Of a stretch of DNA of 64,000 bases, positions 56,471 to 64,000 are shown piece by piece. The DNA comes from Arsukibacterium ikkense. GTDB lineage: Bacteria > Pseudomonadota > Gammaproteobacteria > Enterobacterales > Alteromonadaceae. The stretch lies in contig NZ_LAHO01000002.1 of the NCBI RefSeq assembly GCF_000987775.1, positions 310,001 to 374,000 of the forward strand. Direction: 5' to 3'. The notes under the pieces are model-generated. The model was not told the origin of the DNA. It did not search any database and was given only the letters and a program-made list of their open reading frames with translations. Positions within the stretch are counted from its first letter, which is position 1; each line of letters begins with the position of its first letter. A program made the position numbers and the translations under genes.

Positions 56471-59293
56471 TCAGCTTTTGGCAAACAAGTGTTGCACATC
56501 CACATCATCAAACTTTAACGGCTGTTGTGCAAACTGCTCGCTACCGCTTTGCACATAATGACGCCATACCTGCATAACCTGGTTAAACACCGGCAATATC
56601 TCCGGCGTATCATCGCTGATACAGGAGGCGATTTTTGTCATCAGGCCGCCGAAGTAATTGGTGCTGCCGTAGAACAAATAAAAGGTTGGATCTGACGGGT
56701 CGCGCGCAGCGGTTTGCAGCAAGCGCCATTGTTTAGTAATAAAGGCTTTGGCCTGTTCTTGGGTGGTAATCTCTTCTTCAAACAACGCCAGCCAGGCGTC
56801 AATAGTGCGGCGAAAAGCGGTAAAGTCGATTTGGGAAAATATCGGCTGCGCATAGGCTGATAAATCAGCGTAGAACGCTGTATCTATCAGATTTTGCAAC
56901 AGTAAATCCTTATCTTGTGGTAAGTCACGGAACAAAATATTGCCTGGCTGCAACGGCACCGCACCAGCAATCTTGACACCGTTGCTGCAATTATAAATCT
57001 CTACTTTACGCCCGGCTTTACTAATGGCCTGCTCCAGTAGCTTTCGTGACATATCGAATTCAGGTTTGGTAAACACGTAGGGTAGAAAATTCCCCTCTGC
57101 CGGCATACCGCCGCCATGGGTTTGTTGATAGTCATACACCTCTGAGCCGTCGTTACGGTAATATGCCGATGCCTGCGAATGATGCTGGCGTACATCGGCG
57201 TAGCCAAGGTCAACACCAAACAAATAAAATACCTTAAAGCCCAGTCTCAGGGCGTAATTAAGCACTAAATTGGTTACGGTAGGATAAGCATAACTCAGCG
57301 ACGCTATATGCACGCCTTGCTTTTTCAATCGGGTGTCAAAAAAATTGGTGGATGACTCACCGTCTTTAAAACACAACAAGGTCTCTTTAAACAAGTCTGC
57401 GGTGTCCGGATGAATGCCATTTACGCTGATCAGTCGGATATCCTTTAAATACTGAGTATCATCCACCTGGCCAATCCAGCAAAAAGTTGAGCGGTTTTGT
57501 TCAACCTCAGCATGAAAATCTGGCTTGATACCCATTTTATACAGTGAATATAAAGCTGTACCACAACTGATTAACAACACCTTGTCACGGTGTTCCTGCA
57601 AATAGGCAAAGCTACCGTCTAACGACGGACCGTTGCCAACGATGAACACCGGCAGATTTAGTGCCGGTAAATTACGGTAGCTACTGTTGTCGTATTGTAA
57701 AAACCTATGTTGTTTGGCCACGCTATTATAGGTATGCGCAATACCATAGCGGCAATGGTCATAGTATTCACCCAGCGCTAGCACTACTTTCAATTCAGCG
57801 CGTAAATCGGCAATGGCTTTGTGCATTTTTTGGTTGAAGTAGGAACACAGCATATAAGTATTGGCTATAGAGTAAGCGCCAACCTGATAAAACTGCGCCA
57901 TTAAATCATAAAAATAGGTTGAGCCATCGCCGCCCAGGTTCAGGTATATCCTCAAGCCATTTTGCTCAGCCCGCTCAAATATGGCCGCCCAATCGGTTAC
58001 TGCAAGGCTGGCTGCAAAAAAGTCTAAATTAGGCTCACAAATGTACAGGTTACTAATTTGATACTGCTCAGTCAGTAACTGTATATGCTTACCCAGGCCC
58101 ACCCCAAAGATAATCAGCGAGTCGACTTCTTTGGGCAACTGAATTTTCTGCTGAAGTTGTTTGTTAATCAGCGGCTGAGTTTGCGCGATATGCGAGTAGT
58201 GGATGTAATGACTGAATTTATCAACGGAGGTTTGCCCCAACAATACATCATCTTTATAAGGTCGCCGGGTAAAATCTCCAACCAGACGGGCAGATTCAGT
58301 ATCAAGATCCTGATAAAAAAACGCCTTACGCTTGGGATGATATAAATTAGGCTTGCCGTTATCGTCAGTTACCGCTTGCCAATGCTGGCTTTGATGCTTA
58401 TCAATTTCATCATGCACTTTGGGGTAAAACTTATGCAACGCCGTCATATTACGCCGGTGTAATTCATCAGCCAGTGCCGCAACATGTGGTTGCAAATTAC
58501 CAAGCACGTTAACGCTGCGCTCGGCGACATAATCATTAAAATCTTCGTAAGCACTAAACTGTGTAGTACTACCCAGCAACTGTTCTTGCCGGCCACTATG
58601 AGCAAATAAATACTCAGCCACTTTATCCATTACCGGATGGCAATAATGCCGATAGAGATAAAGACGTCTGAAATCGGCCACACTTCTCAGCTCAGCCAGA
58701 TCTTCCGCCACCGAACTGCCATCATTATCCAGTTGCAGAAATATCTGTGTGCCAGCCGCATCTGCCGCACTAAACAGCCGTTGCCAGTCGTTAGCCTGTA
58801 ACGAGCAAATCAGCGTATCCACATTAGGCTCATAAACAATAAGGTATTTGAGCTTAGTTTTCTGCAGCAGTGCATTTATCTGATACCCCAACCCCAGCCC
58901 CAGCATTACCACCACATCAACTTGCTGCGGCAAGGCCTCGGCAGGCCACGGCTGTTGAACCTCTGTTGGTGTAGCGTCATTACCAAGCTCAACATAGGGT
59001 GCATGTCGACAAAAGCTTTCAACTTCGCGTGCAACTTCTGCCTCGGGCGTTTCGCTATACCAAACACGGCCAGTAGCAAAATCAACAATATTAAGCTCAG
59101 CCGCCCGGGTACAGAACACCGAATACTGCTGCATACTATGTTGCTGTACAATGGGCAAAATAGATGGAATGTGCTGGGATATTGCCTGAAGGTTTTTATT
59201 AAAGCGCGGCTTAATGGATGCAGCAGCCTTTTGCTCCGATGCCGCCTGCTTAACGTCATCCGGGTCTAGCTGATATTTAATGTACTTCAGCAT
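56471..59293 (-). CDS. maf: Motility accessory factor Maf, flagellin nonulosonic acid transferase, with duplicated N-terminal domain
   Basis: Maf proteins (MAF_flag10/DUF115 family) transfer pseudaminic or legionaminic acid to flagellin. The core DUF115 domain starts near residue 548 (PVFIVGNGPSLDGSFAYL, LLISCGTALYSLYKMGIKPDFHAEVEQNRSTF, FGVDLGYADVRQHHS). Upstream are two copies of the same domain: residues 126-220 (MLGLGLGYQI, VYEPNVD, NDWQRLF, DNDGSS) and 391-485 (IFGVGLGKHI, ICEPNLD, TDWAAIF, GGDGST). At 940 residues it is longer than typical Maf (about 600-700), explained by the duplication. It follows the FliT-like gene by 21 bases, so it is probably in the flaG-fliD-fliS operon. Confidence 0.87.
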   Translation of the reverse strand: MLKYIKYQLDPDDVKQAASEQKAAASIKPRFNKNLQAISQHIPSILPIVQQHSMQQYSVFCTRAAELNIVDFATGRVWYSETPEAEVAREVESFCRHAPYVELGNDATPTEVQQPWPAEALPQQVDVVVMLGLGLGYQINALLQKTKLKYLIVYEPNVDTLICSLQANDWQRLFSAADAAGTQIFLQLDNDGSSVAEDLAELRSVADFRRLYLYRHYCHPVMDKVAEYLFAHSGRQEQLLGSTTQFSAYEDFNDYVAERSVNVLGNLQPHVAALADELHRRNMTALHKFYPKVHDEIDKHQSQHWQAVTDDNGKPNLYHPKRKAFFYQDLDTESARLVGDFTRRPYKDDVLLGQTSVDKFSHYIHYSHIAQTQPLINKQLQQKIQLPKEVDSLIIFGVGLGKHIQLLTEQYQISNLYICEPNLDFFAASLAVTDWAAIFERAEQNGLRIYLNLGGDGSTYFYDLMAQFYQVGAYSIANTYMLCSYFNQKMHKAIADLRAELKVVLALGEYYDHCRYGIAHTYNSVAKQHRFLQYDNSSYRNLPALNLPVFIVGNGPSLDGSFAYLQEHRDKVLLISCGTALYSLYKMGIKPDFHAEVEQNRSTFCWIGQVDDTQYLKDIRLISVNGIHPDTADLFKETLLCFKDGESSTNFFDTRLKKQGVHIASLSYAYPTVTNLVLNYALRLGFKVFYLFGVDLGYADVRQHHSQASAYYRNDGSEVYDYQQTHGGGMPAEGNFLPYVFTKPEFDMSRKLLEQAISKAGRKVEIYNCSNGVKIAGAVPLQPGNILFRDLPQDKDLLLQNLIDTAFYADLSAYAQPIFSQIDFTAFRRTIDAWLALFEEEITTQEQAKAFITKQWRLLQTAARDPSDPTFYLFYGSTNYFGGLMTKIASCISDDTPEILPVFNQVMQVWRHYVQSGSEQFAQQPLKFDDVDVQHLFAKS

Positions 59294-59314
59294 TTAAGAG
59301 CCTGATTCTAATGA

Positions 59315-59623
59315 TTAGTTATGCTGGCCGTAGCTATGTTGGGCTTGTCGCCCTTTCTTAATTTGTAACATACTATTAGCCACAGCTTCTCTGTCTGAGA
59401 CTAGTTTTGCCATCGTTGCCTGCAGCCAGTCAAGGTTTTGCTGCAAAAACCACGCAAAAGCATCAATATTCTCTTTCGGTTGCTCATTTTTACACAAATG
59501 CTGATTTAACTGGTCAACCAAAATTGCAACCTGCTCAATGTCATAACCAGGTTGCAAAATTATCAAATCAACCTTTTCACGCAAGCTGGCACATTGCTGC
59601 TCTAGTTTCTCCAGAGCAGACAT
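59315..59623 (-). CDS. Small helical protein, putative FliT-like flagellar chaperone
   Basis: 102 residues, wholly helical by eye (SALEKLEQQCASLREKVD, DIEQVAILVDQLNQHL, FAWFLQQNLDWLQATMAKLVSDREAVA), with a basic polar tail. Size, helicity and position directly after fliS fit FliT, the export chaperone of FliD, but sequence resemblance to known FliT is weak. The start at 59623 overlaps the fliS stop (TGATG); a longer frame from 59707 would lie inside fliS. Confidence 0.6.
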   Translation of the reverse strand: MSALEKLEQQCASLREKVDLIILQPGYDIEQVAILVDQLNQHLCKNEQPKENIDAFAWFLQQNLDWLQATMAKLVSDREAVANSMLQIKKGRQAQHSYGQHN

Positions 59624-60057
59624 CAGGCACCAACAGCTTGTTGCTGATTTTTCTGCGCCTGAAGCGCATAGCCCTCTTCGCGGGCCGCTGGCGGGATCTG
59701 TTCCCAAGCGCCTTTAATAGTTAATAAAATCTCCATTACTTCATCCAGCTTGCTGATACTTTTATCCCGACTGGCCTGAATAAGATGATTAAGCATAAAA
59801 TCATATAATGAAAACAAATTCTCTGAAATCTCGCCGGCGCTCATATCCAGGCACCCCTGCAGCGCAGAAATAATGTTAATTGATTTAGAGATAGCCTCAG
59901 ATTTACCGGCAAAGTCTTTGCGATCAATACAACCCTTGGCTTTGGCCATATTCTCCAACGCACCTTGCATCAGTAATTGAATGACCCGATGAGGATCGGC
60001 GACAGCCAAGTCATCTTTTATGCCAACTGCTTTATATGCTTTGATACCGTAACTCAT
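59623..60057 (-). CDS. fliS: Flagellin export chaperone FliS
   Basis: Binds the flagellin C-terminus and keeps it from polymerising before export. I start at ATG 60057 (144 residues), with GGAG six bases upstream; a GTG at 60069 overlaps the fliD stop. Family motifs are MSYGIKAYKAV, DPHRVIQLLMQGALENMAKAKGCIDR, INIISALQGCLDMSAGEISENLFSLYDFML. The tail after residue 125 is Gln/Ala-rich. Confidence 0.94.
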   Translation of the reverse strand: MSYGIKAYKAVGIKDDLAVADPHRVIQLLMQGALENMAKAKGCIDRKDFAGKSEAISKSINIISALQGCLDMSAGEISENLFSLYDFMLNHLIQASRDKSISKLDEVMEILLTIKGAWEQIPPAAREEGYALQAQKNQQQAVGA

Positions 60058-60068
60058 AATATGCTCCA

Positions 60069-61532
60069 CTAATTAGATTTCTTAGTAACAAATCCCGGCA
60101 AGCTTGACAACTGTGCCGTTACCGTTGATGCCATATTCTGCATAGATCCGAGTAAACCATCTAAAGCAGTGTAGCGACGTCGTAAAGTTTGCTCGAAACT
60201 CTGTATATATCGGTTGGCAGCATCTAAATCTTTAGCGTTTTTATCTAACTGAATTTTTAGGGAGCTCTCTTTACTGGCAATAATGCCGCCTGCCTCAGTA
60301 AATTGAGCAACAAACTGATCAAGTTTGGCGCTAAGGCCGTTTTCACCACCGAAAATAGCAGCCACACCGTCATAATTTTCAGCTAAAGCCTTATCAAAGC
60401 GAGCCCGACCTGAATCACCACCAAAAGCCGACGTGGCTGCAATTTCCAGCTTACCTGCTTTATCGAAAGTGATGCCCATCCCGTACAGCGTTGCCAATTC
60501 AGAGCCAGATTCACCAACTACACCGCCCAGCATCCCTTTCAGCTGGTTCAGGATAGACCGCGGCAATGAGTCCGCCGCCAGCGCCCCCCCCTCCGCTGTC
60601 ACTGTTTTACCATCAGAACCCAGAGTTCGGCTTTTGGTTAGGTCGGCAATTTGATCAACTAAAACATTATAATTATTTATAAAGTTCTGAATATTCTTTT
60701 CAGCAGCATCTTTATCGGTAGCAATATCCACGCGGGCATTATTGCCATCGGGAGTTACCGCTTTCACCGTCAGGCTGATATCCTGAATAGCGTTAGTAAA
60801 CATATTGCTGCTGTTGGTAGCAATAATGCCATCAATTTCTATAATAGCATCTTGTGCTATTTGGCTTGCTGTTAAACCTGCTGTAGCCCCGGTAGGTACC
60901 GTTGAAATAGCATCCAGTTCGGCGTTGTTATTAGTAATAACCAGGTCATTACCTGCACCGGTTTCGTTAGAGGTTAAAACCAGCTTAGTACCAACTGCAC
61001 CACCGGCATTAATAATATTGGCATTGACCCCGAAATTATCGCTTTGCGCATTAATCTGCTGCCGCAATTGATTCAATGTCATTCCTGCTGTAACTTCAAT
61101 ATCGAAACTCTTACTCCCAGCAGTTAATGTGAGCGTACCATCGGTGGTAGATATAACATCATCAGCCGAGCCGTAGGCTAAATCGGCACTTTCAAGCCGA
61201 CTGCCTGATGCCAGCTGATTCACTTTAATATCAAAACTGGCCGCCACGGCCGAATTAGATGCCGAAGCTTCCAGGTAGGTTTTATTTTCTGTTGGCTGGG
61301 TTACCGTGGCTACACGGGCATTTAAATTATTACCGCCCAACTTTTTTATCGCGTCTTGAAATGCCGATAACGCAGATTTTAACTGGCCCACTCCGGAAAG
61401 CGATGCATCTAAAGTTCTTTTAGTGGTGTTAATTCTGCCTAGTTTACTATCACGCTCTACTTTTACCAGTGTCGACACCAGCTCTTCAAGTGGCAAACCG
61501 GAAGCGGAACCAAGAAAATTAATACCAGACAT
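60069..61532 (-). CDS. fliD: Flagellar filament cap protein FliD
   Basis: Cap (HAP2) that folds flagellin subunits at the filament tip. The 487 residues start with the HAP2 N-terminal motif INFLGSASGLPLEELVSTLVKVERD. There are central repeats typical of D2/D3 and a C-terminal coiled-coil (QLDKNAKDLDAANRYIQSFEQTLRRRYTALDGLLGSMQNMASTVTAQLSSLPGF in outline). It lies nine bases after flaG. Confidence 0.95.
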   Translation of the reverse strand: MSGINFLGSASGLPLEELVSTLVKVERDSKLGRINTTKRTLDASLSGVGQLKSALSAFQDAIKKLGGNNLNARVATVTQPTENKTYLEASASNSAVAASFDIKVNQLASGSRLESADLAYGSADDVISTTDGTLTLTAGSKSFDIEVTAGMTLNQLRQQINAQSDNFGVNANIINAGGAVGTKLVLTSNETGAGNDLVITNNNAELDAISTVPTGATAGLTASQIAQDAIIEIDGIIATNSSNMFTNAIQDISLTVKAVTPDGNNARVDIATDKDAAEKNIQNFINNYNVLVDQIADLTKSRTLGSDGKTVTAEGGALAADSLPRSILNQLKGMLGGVVGESGSELATLYGMGITFDKAGKLEIAATSAFGGDSGRARFDKALAENYDGVAAIFGGENGLSAKLDQFVAQFTEAGGIIASKESSLKIQLDKNAKDLDAANRYIQSFEQTLRRRYTALDGLLGSMQNMASTVTAQLSSLPGFVTKKSN

Positions 61533-61541
61533 AATGAACCT

Positions 61542-61928
61542 CTATACTTTGTTGTCGATTAGCAGGCCTATAGATTGCCCCATTTCTTGCTGTAACCGCT
61601 TAATATCCTGTGCAACTTTTAACAATTCTTCGGTTGGAATTTGCTTAATCAGTTCATCCGTTGCAAAGTCTACCACTTTTATGACTGAACGACCCGACGC
61701 ATCATCAATTGAAAAACTGAGCGAACGCTGTTCCAGCGCCACAGCCTGATTGACCACATCGACAGCTTGTTGCAATTCAGCTTTGCTGATATCAGCTACC
61801 GCAGTTACCACTTGAGAAGTTTCAGCTCGGGTAACCTTTGGCGTTTCGCCTGCTAACGGCTTGCCAATATTGTCAGTGATCGGAGACAGTCTTGCCACCG
61901 CTACACTGTTTAAATTAATACTGCTCAT
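61542..61928 (-). CDS. flaG: Flagellar protein FlaG
   Basis: 128 residues with the C-terminal FlaG domain (LSFSIDDASGRSVIKVVDFATDELIKQIPTEELLKVAQDIKRLQQ). FlaG affects filament length in Pseudomonas and Vibrio; its mechanism is not firmly known. AAGGAG lies eight bases before the ATG but also overlaps the -10 box of a perfect FliA promoter (61940-61966), so a transcript from that promoter would lose its ribosome site. Confidence 0.92.
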   Translation of the reverse strand: MSSINLNSVAVARLSPITDNIGKPLAGETPKVTRAETSQVVTAVADISKAELQQAVDVVNQAVALEQRSLSFSIDDASGRSVIKVVDFATDELIKQIPTEELLKVAQDIKRLQQEMGQSIGLLIDNKV

Positions 61929-61939
61929 ATCCAGACTCC

Positions 61940-61966
61940 TTATCGGCGCGCAGGGTGAAAGCTTTA
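61940..61966 (-). promoter_or_regulatory. Perfect sigma-28 (FliA) promoter before flaG
   Basis: Minus strand TAAA (61963-61966), 15 bases, GCCGATAA (61940-61947): an exact match to the FliA consensus. The -10 box runs into the AAGGAG of flaG and ends 12 bases before the ATG, so the predicted start point would leave only about five bases of leader. Confidence 0.8.
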
Positions 61967-61981
61967 ATTAAAGCCCTCACC
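61954..61981 (-). terminator. Imperfect hairpin between flagellin and flaG genes
   Basis: GGTGA/TCACC arms enclose a perfect GCTTTAATTAAAGC palindrome, with two mismatched pairs between. It starts 16 bases past the flagellin stop but has no T-run, so it would attenuate rather than stop transcription, favouring flagellin over downstream flaG-fliD. The -35 box of the flaG promoter lies in its centre. Confidence 0.45.
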
Positions 61982-61996
61982 ACCACGCTTACTAGT

Positions 61997-62821
61997 TTAA
62001 CCCAATAACGATAAAGCTGCCTGTGGCCGCTGATTCGCCTGCGCCAAAACAGTAGTACTGGTTTGCTGCAGAATCTGCTGCCGCGTTAACTCTGCAGTTT
62101 CACGGGCGAAATCTGTATCACGGATCCGGCTACGAGCGCCTGAAACATTTTCAGAAATATTGGTTAAGTTACGGATTGTCGACTGGAAACGGTTTTGGAT
62201 CGCACCTAAATCAGCACGGGTACCGTCAATTACACCAATAGCTGTATCTATCAATGCCAGGGCTGCAGATGCGCCCCCCACTGAAGACACGCTCAGCGCA
62301 CTTAAGCCCAGTGCATTAGTACCGTAGCCACCGGTACGGGATAACTTAATGTCAATATTCTGGCCGGCGTTGGCGCCTACCAGAAAAGACGCTGAGTAAG
62401 AGCCGTTTAACAGGTTTTGCGTACCAAATTGCGTTACTGAGGCAACACGGCTCATTTCCGCTTTTAACGCGGTAACTTCTTTTTGCAGCGCCGCGCGATC
62501 AGTTGAACTGTTAATGCCATTTTGCGACTGAATTGCCAGGGTACGGACACGCTGTAAAGAGTTGGTAATCTCTTCCATGGCGCCCTCTGCTACCTGTGCA
62601 ACAGAAATACCATCGTTAGCATTACGTGCTGCCTGATCCAGACCATTTATCTGACTGGTTAAGCGGTTACTGATTTGCAAACCTGCCGCATCATCAGCAG
62701 CGCTGTTAATGCGAAAGCCTGAAGACAAGCGCTTAAACGCTGTATCCAGGTTGTTGCCTGAGTTAAACAACTGCCGCTGTGCATTCAGCGACGAGGTATT
62801 GGTATTAACATATAAAGCCAT
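61997..62821 (-). CDS. fliC: Flagellin (copy nearer flaG)
   Basis: Filament subunit of 274 residues, the short D0-D1 form without much D2/D3, as in Shewanella. It has MALYVNTNTSSLNAQRQLF at the N-terminus and RINSAADDAAGLQISNRLTSQINGLDQAARNANDGISVAQVAEGAM in outline. The C-terminus has SRIRDTDFARETAELTRQQILQQTSTTVLAQANQRPQAALSLLG in outline. AAGGAG precedes the ATG and a perfect FliA promoter lies about 100 bases upstream. The middle region is Ser/Thr-rich, as expected for O-linked nonulosonic acid sites, but sites cannot be assigned. Confidence 0.95.
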   Translation of the reverse strand: MALYVNTNTSSLNAQRQLFNSGNNLDTAFKRLSSGFRINSAADDAAGLQISNRLTSQINGLDQAARNANDGISVAQVAEGAMEEITNSLQRVRTLAIQSQNGINSSTDRAALQKEVTALKAEMSRVASVTQFGTQNLLNGSYSASFLVGANAGQNIDIKLSRTGGYGTNALGLSALSVSSVGGASAALALIDTAIGVIDGTRADLGAIQNRFQSTIRNLTNISENVSGARSRIRDTDFARETAELTRQQILQQTSTTVLAQANQRPQAALSLLG

Positions 62822-62897
62822 GAGTCACTCCTTAAGTTTTCAGCGTTACATTTTACTGAAAACCTGATTGTTGAAAGACGGTTTAGCCGTTAGCTTG

Positions 62898-62915
62898 GCC
62901 AAGCTGCAACTTGGC
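62898..62915 (-). other. Leader hairpin of flagellin mRNA
   Basis: GCCAAG and CTTGGC form a 6-base stem with a 6-base loop just after the predicted FliA start point. A stem at the 5' end is common in flagellin mRNAs and may stabilise them; that role is inference. Confidence 0.45.
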
Positions 62916-62924
62916 TTAATCAGG

Positions 62925-62951
62925 TTATCGGCAGCAACATGGAGAACTTTA
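62925..62951 (-). promoter_or_regulatory. Perfect sigma-28 (FliA) promoter of the flagellin gene at 61997
   Basis: Minus strand TAAA (62948-62951), 15 bases, GCCGATAA (62925-62932): an exact consensus match. The expected leader is about 95-100 bases. Confidence 0.88.
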
Positions 62952-63010
62952 GAGAAAAATTTGGATTTTTTTATGCCTGTATAAAAATGCAGAAAGGATG
63001 ATATCAGCAA

Positions 63011-63040
63011 CAAAAAAAAACCACCTGCTCAGGTGGTTAA
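63011..63040 (-). terminator. Rho-independent terminator after the upstream flagellin gene
   Basis: AACCACCTG and CAGGTGGTT pair perfectly (inner bases probably form a small loop), followed on the minus strand by nine T. It separates the two flagellin genes into independent transcripts. Confidence 0.88.
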
Positions 63041-63159
63041 GGGGATATTGAAAGGTAAAAATAGGTAGTCACTCCCACCGAGAAGCCTATCTCTAACTTT
63101 TATCAGACAATATGACTGCAATCATAAAGTCATTTTATTCAACCACTACCATATTGTAG

Positions 63160-63984
63160 TTAATTAAGGACATTAAGCGCTGCCTGCGGTCGCTGATTTG
63201 CCTGAGCTAAAACTGTAATACTACTTTGCTGAATAATTTGCGTACGGGTTAACTCGGTTGTTTCTCTGGCATAGTCGGTGTCTCTTATCCTGCTTCGTGA
63301 CGCAGAAACATTTTCACTGACATTACGCAAATTTCGCATCGTTATATCCAGTACATTTTGCCAGGCACCTAAGTCTGTGCGAGCACTGTCCAGAGTTAAT
63401 AAAGCGCCATCCAACCGCTGCAAAGTAGCGGCTATGTCTTCGGTACCCAAAGCAATATCAGCAATATTTAAACCGCTGACATCACTGCCATAGCTTGTTG
63501 CCAAATTAATACTAATTTTCTGGCCAGCATTGGCGCCAATCTGGAACTCTACAGCAGGTACGGAACCATCAAGCAATTTAATTCCACCAAATTCAGTATT
63601 GTCCGCAATATTCTGAATAGCCGCGGTGAGTTCATTAAACTCCTGCTGGATAGCAGCTATTTCACTGGCACTGTTGATACCATTTCCAGATTGGATAGCA
63701 AGTACCCGTAATCGTTGCAGACTAGTGTGGATCTCATCCATGCCACCCTCGGTTACCTGCACCAATGATATTGCATCATTAGCATTTCGTACCGCCTGGT
63801 CTAAACCATTAACCTGACTCGTTAACACATTCGAGATTACCAAGCCAGCAGCATCATCTGCCGCCCGATTAATCCTAAAGCCCGACGCTAGTCGTTCGAA
63901 GCTGGTTGATAAACCAACAGTGGCATTACTGAGTAAGCGTTGTGATGTCAGAGACGACTGATTGCTATTGACAACAAGTGCCAT
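63160..63984 (-). CDS. fliC2: Flagellin (second copy, at the window edge)
   Basis: Paralogue of the neighbouring flagellin, also 274 residues. It starts MALVVNSNQSSLTSQRLLS and has RINRAADDAAGLVISNVLTSQVNGLDQAVRNANDAISLVQVTEGGM in outline and the C-terminal SRIRDTDYARETTELTRTQIIQQSSITVLAQANQRPQAALNVLN in outline. The middle third differs clearly from the first copy, so they are not recent duplicates. AAGGAG is visible before the ATG; the promoter lies beyond the window. The gene ends with its own terminator 120 bases downstream. Confidence 0.94.
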   Translation of the reverse strand: MALVVNSNQSSLTSQRLLSNATVGLSTSFERLASGFRINRAADDAAGLVISNVLTSQVNGLDQAVRNANDAISLVQVTEGGMDEIHTSLQRLRVLAIQSGNGINSASEIAAIQQEFNELTAAIQNIADNTEFGGIKLLDGSVPAVEFQIGANAGQKISINLATSYGSDVSGLNIADIALGTEDIAATLQRLDGALLTLDSARTDLGAWQNVLDITMRNLRNVSENVSASRSRIRDTDYARETTELTRTQIIQQSSITVLAQANQRPQAALNVLN

Positions 63985-64000
63985 ATTACTGCTCCTTAGT

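Larger units (their letters stand above)
62822..63159. other. 338-base intergenic region between the two flagellin genes
   Basis: No coding frame is supported. From the minus-strand viewpoint it holds about 120 bases of trailer after the upstream flagellin, a strong terminator (63011-63040), the FliA promoter of the downstream flagellin (62925-62951), a leader hairpin (62898-62915) and the ribosome site just before 62821. The 120-base trailer between 63041 and 63159 shows no further structure that I can identify. Confidence 0.8.

Overview
The window reads as chromosome of a polarly flagellated, Alteromonadales-like gammaproteobacterium. The gene order (flrABC, fliEFGHIJ, fliK to flhB, flhAFG-fliA, cheYZAB-motCD-parC-parP-cheW, then ccm), the short 274-residue flagellins, a CheY starting MDKN and the pseudaminic acid genes are what one expects near Rheinheimera, Alishewanella or Shewanella; the genus is inference. 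No tRNA, rRNA, insertion sequence, CRISPR array or phage gene was seen.

Region 1 (1-4840, minus strand) holds surface-sugar genes: the 5' part of rfbD cut by the window edge, rfbC, a strong terminator, then tviB (UDP-HexNAc 6-dehydrogenase), tviC/wbpP (4-epimerase) and wecB (2-epimerase). Region 2 (4934-12808, minus strand) is a complete cytochrome c maturation operon, ccmABCDEF-dsbE-ccmH-ccmI, with an mlaA-type lipoprotein gene as its last member. Region 3 (12912-15158, plus strand) is a two-gene island: a second, Gln/Leu-rich FliK-like protein and a stand-alone FlhB C-terminal domain (FlhX type).

Region 4 (15178-46898, minus strand) is the flagellar and chemotaxis cluster. Read in the direction of transcription it runs flrA; flrBC; fliEFGHIJ; fliKLMNOPQR-flhB; flhAFG-fliA-cheYZAB-motC-motD-parC-parP-cheW-DUF2802. 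Sigma-54 -24/-12 elements can be read directly in front of flrB, fliE and flhA, with a weaker one before fliK. This fits the FlrA/sigma-54 then FlrBC then FliA hierarchy known from Vibrio and Pseudomonas. ParC and ParP, with a CheA carrying three copies of a short acidic motif, point to polar placement of the chemoreceptor array.

Region 5 (47016-63984) makes and decorates the filament: a divergent flagellin-like gene (minus), the pse operon pseB-C-F-G-I-H (plus, all six steps to CMP-pseudaminic acid), an AT-rich methyltransferase gene (plus) convergent with an AT-rich glycosyltransferase gene (minus), a 940-residue Maf glycosyltransferase with an internally duplicated N-terminal domain, then a FliT-like gene, fliS, fliD, flaG and two flagellin genes (all minus). 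Perfect FliA (sigma-28) promoters precede one flagellin gene and flaG. The methyltransferase and glycosyltransferase genes each carry a recognisable sigma-54-type promoter, suggesting that these otherwise anonymous genes belong to the flagellar regulon and act in flagellin glycosylation. This glycan module is the most interesting part of the window.
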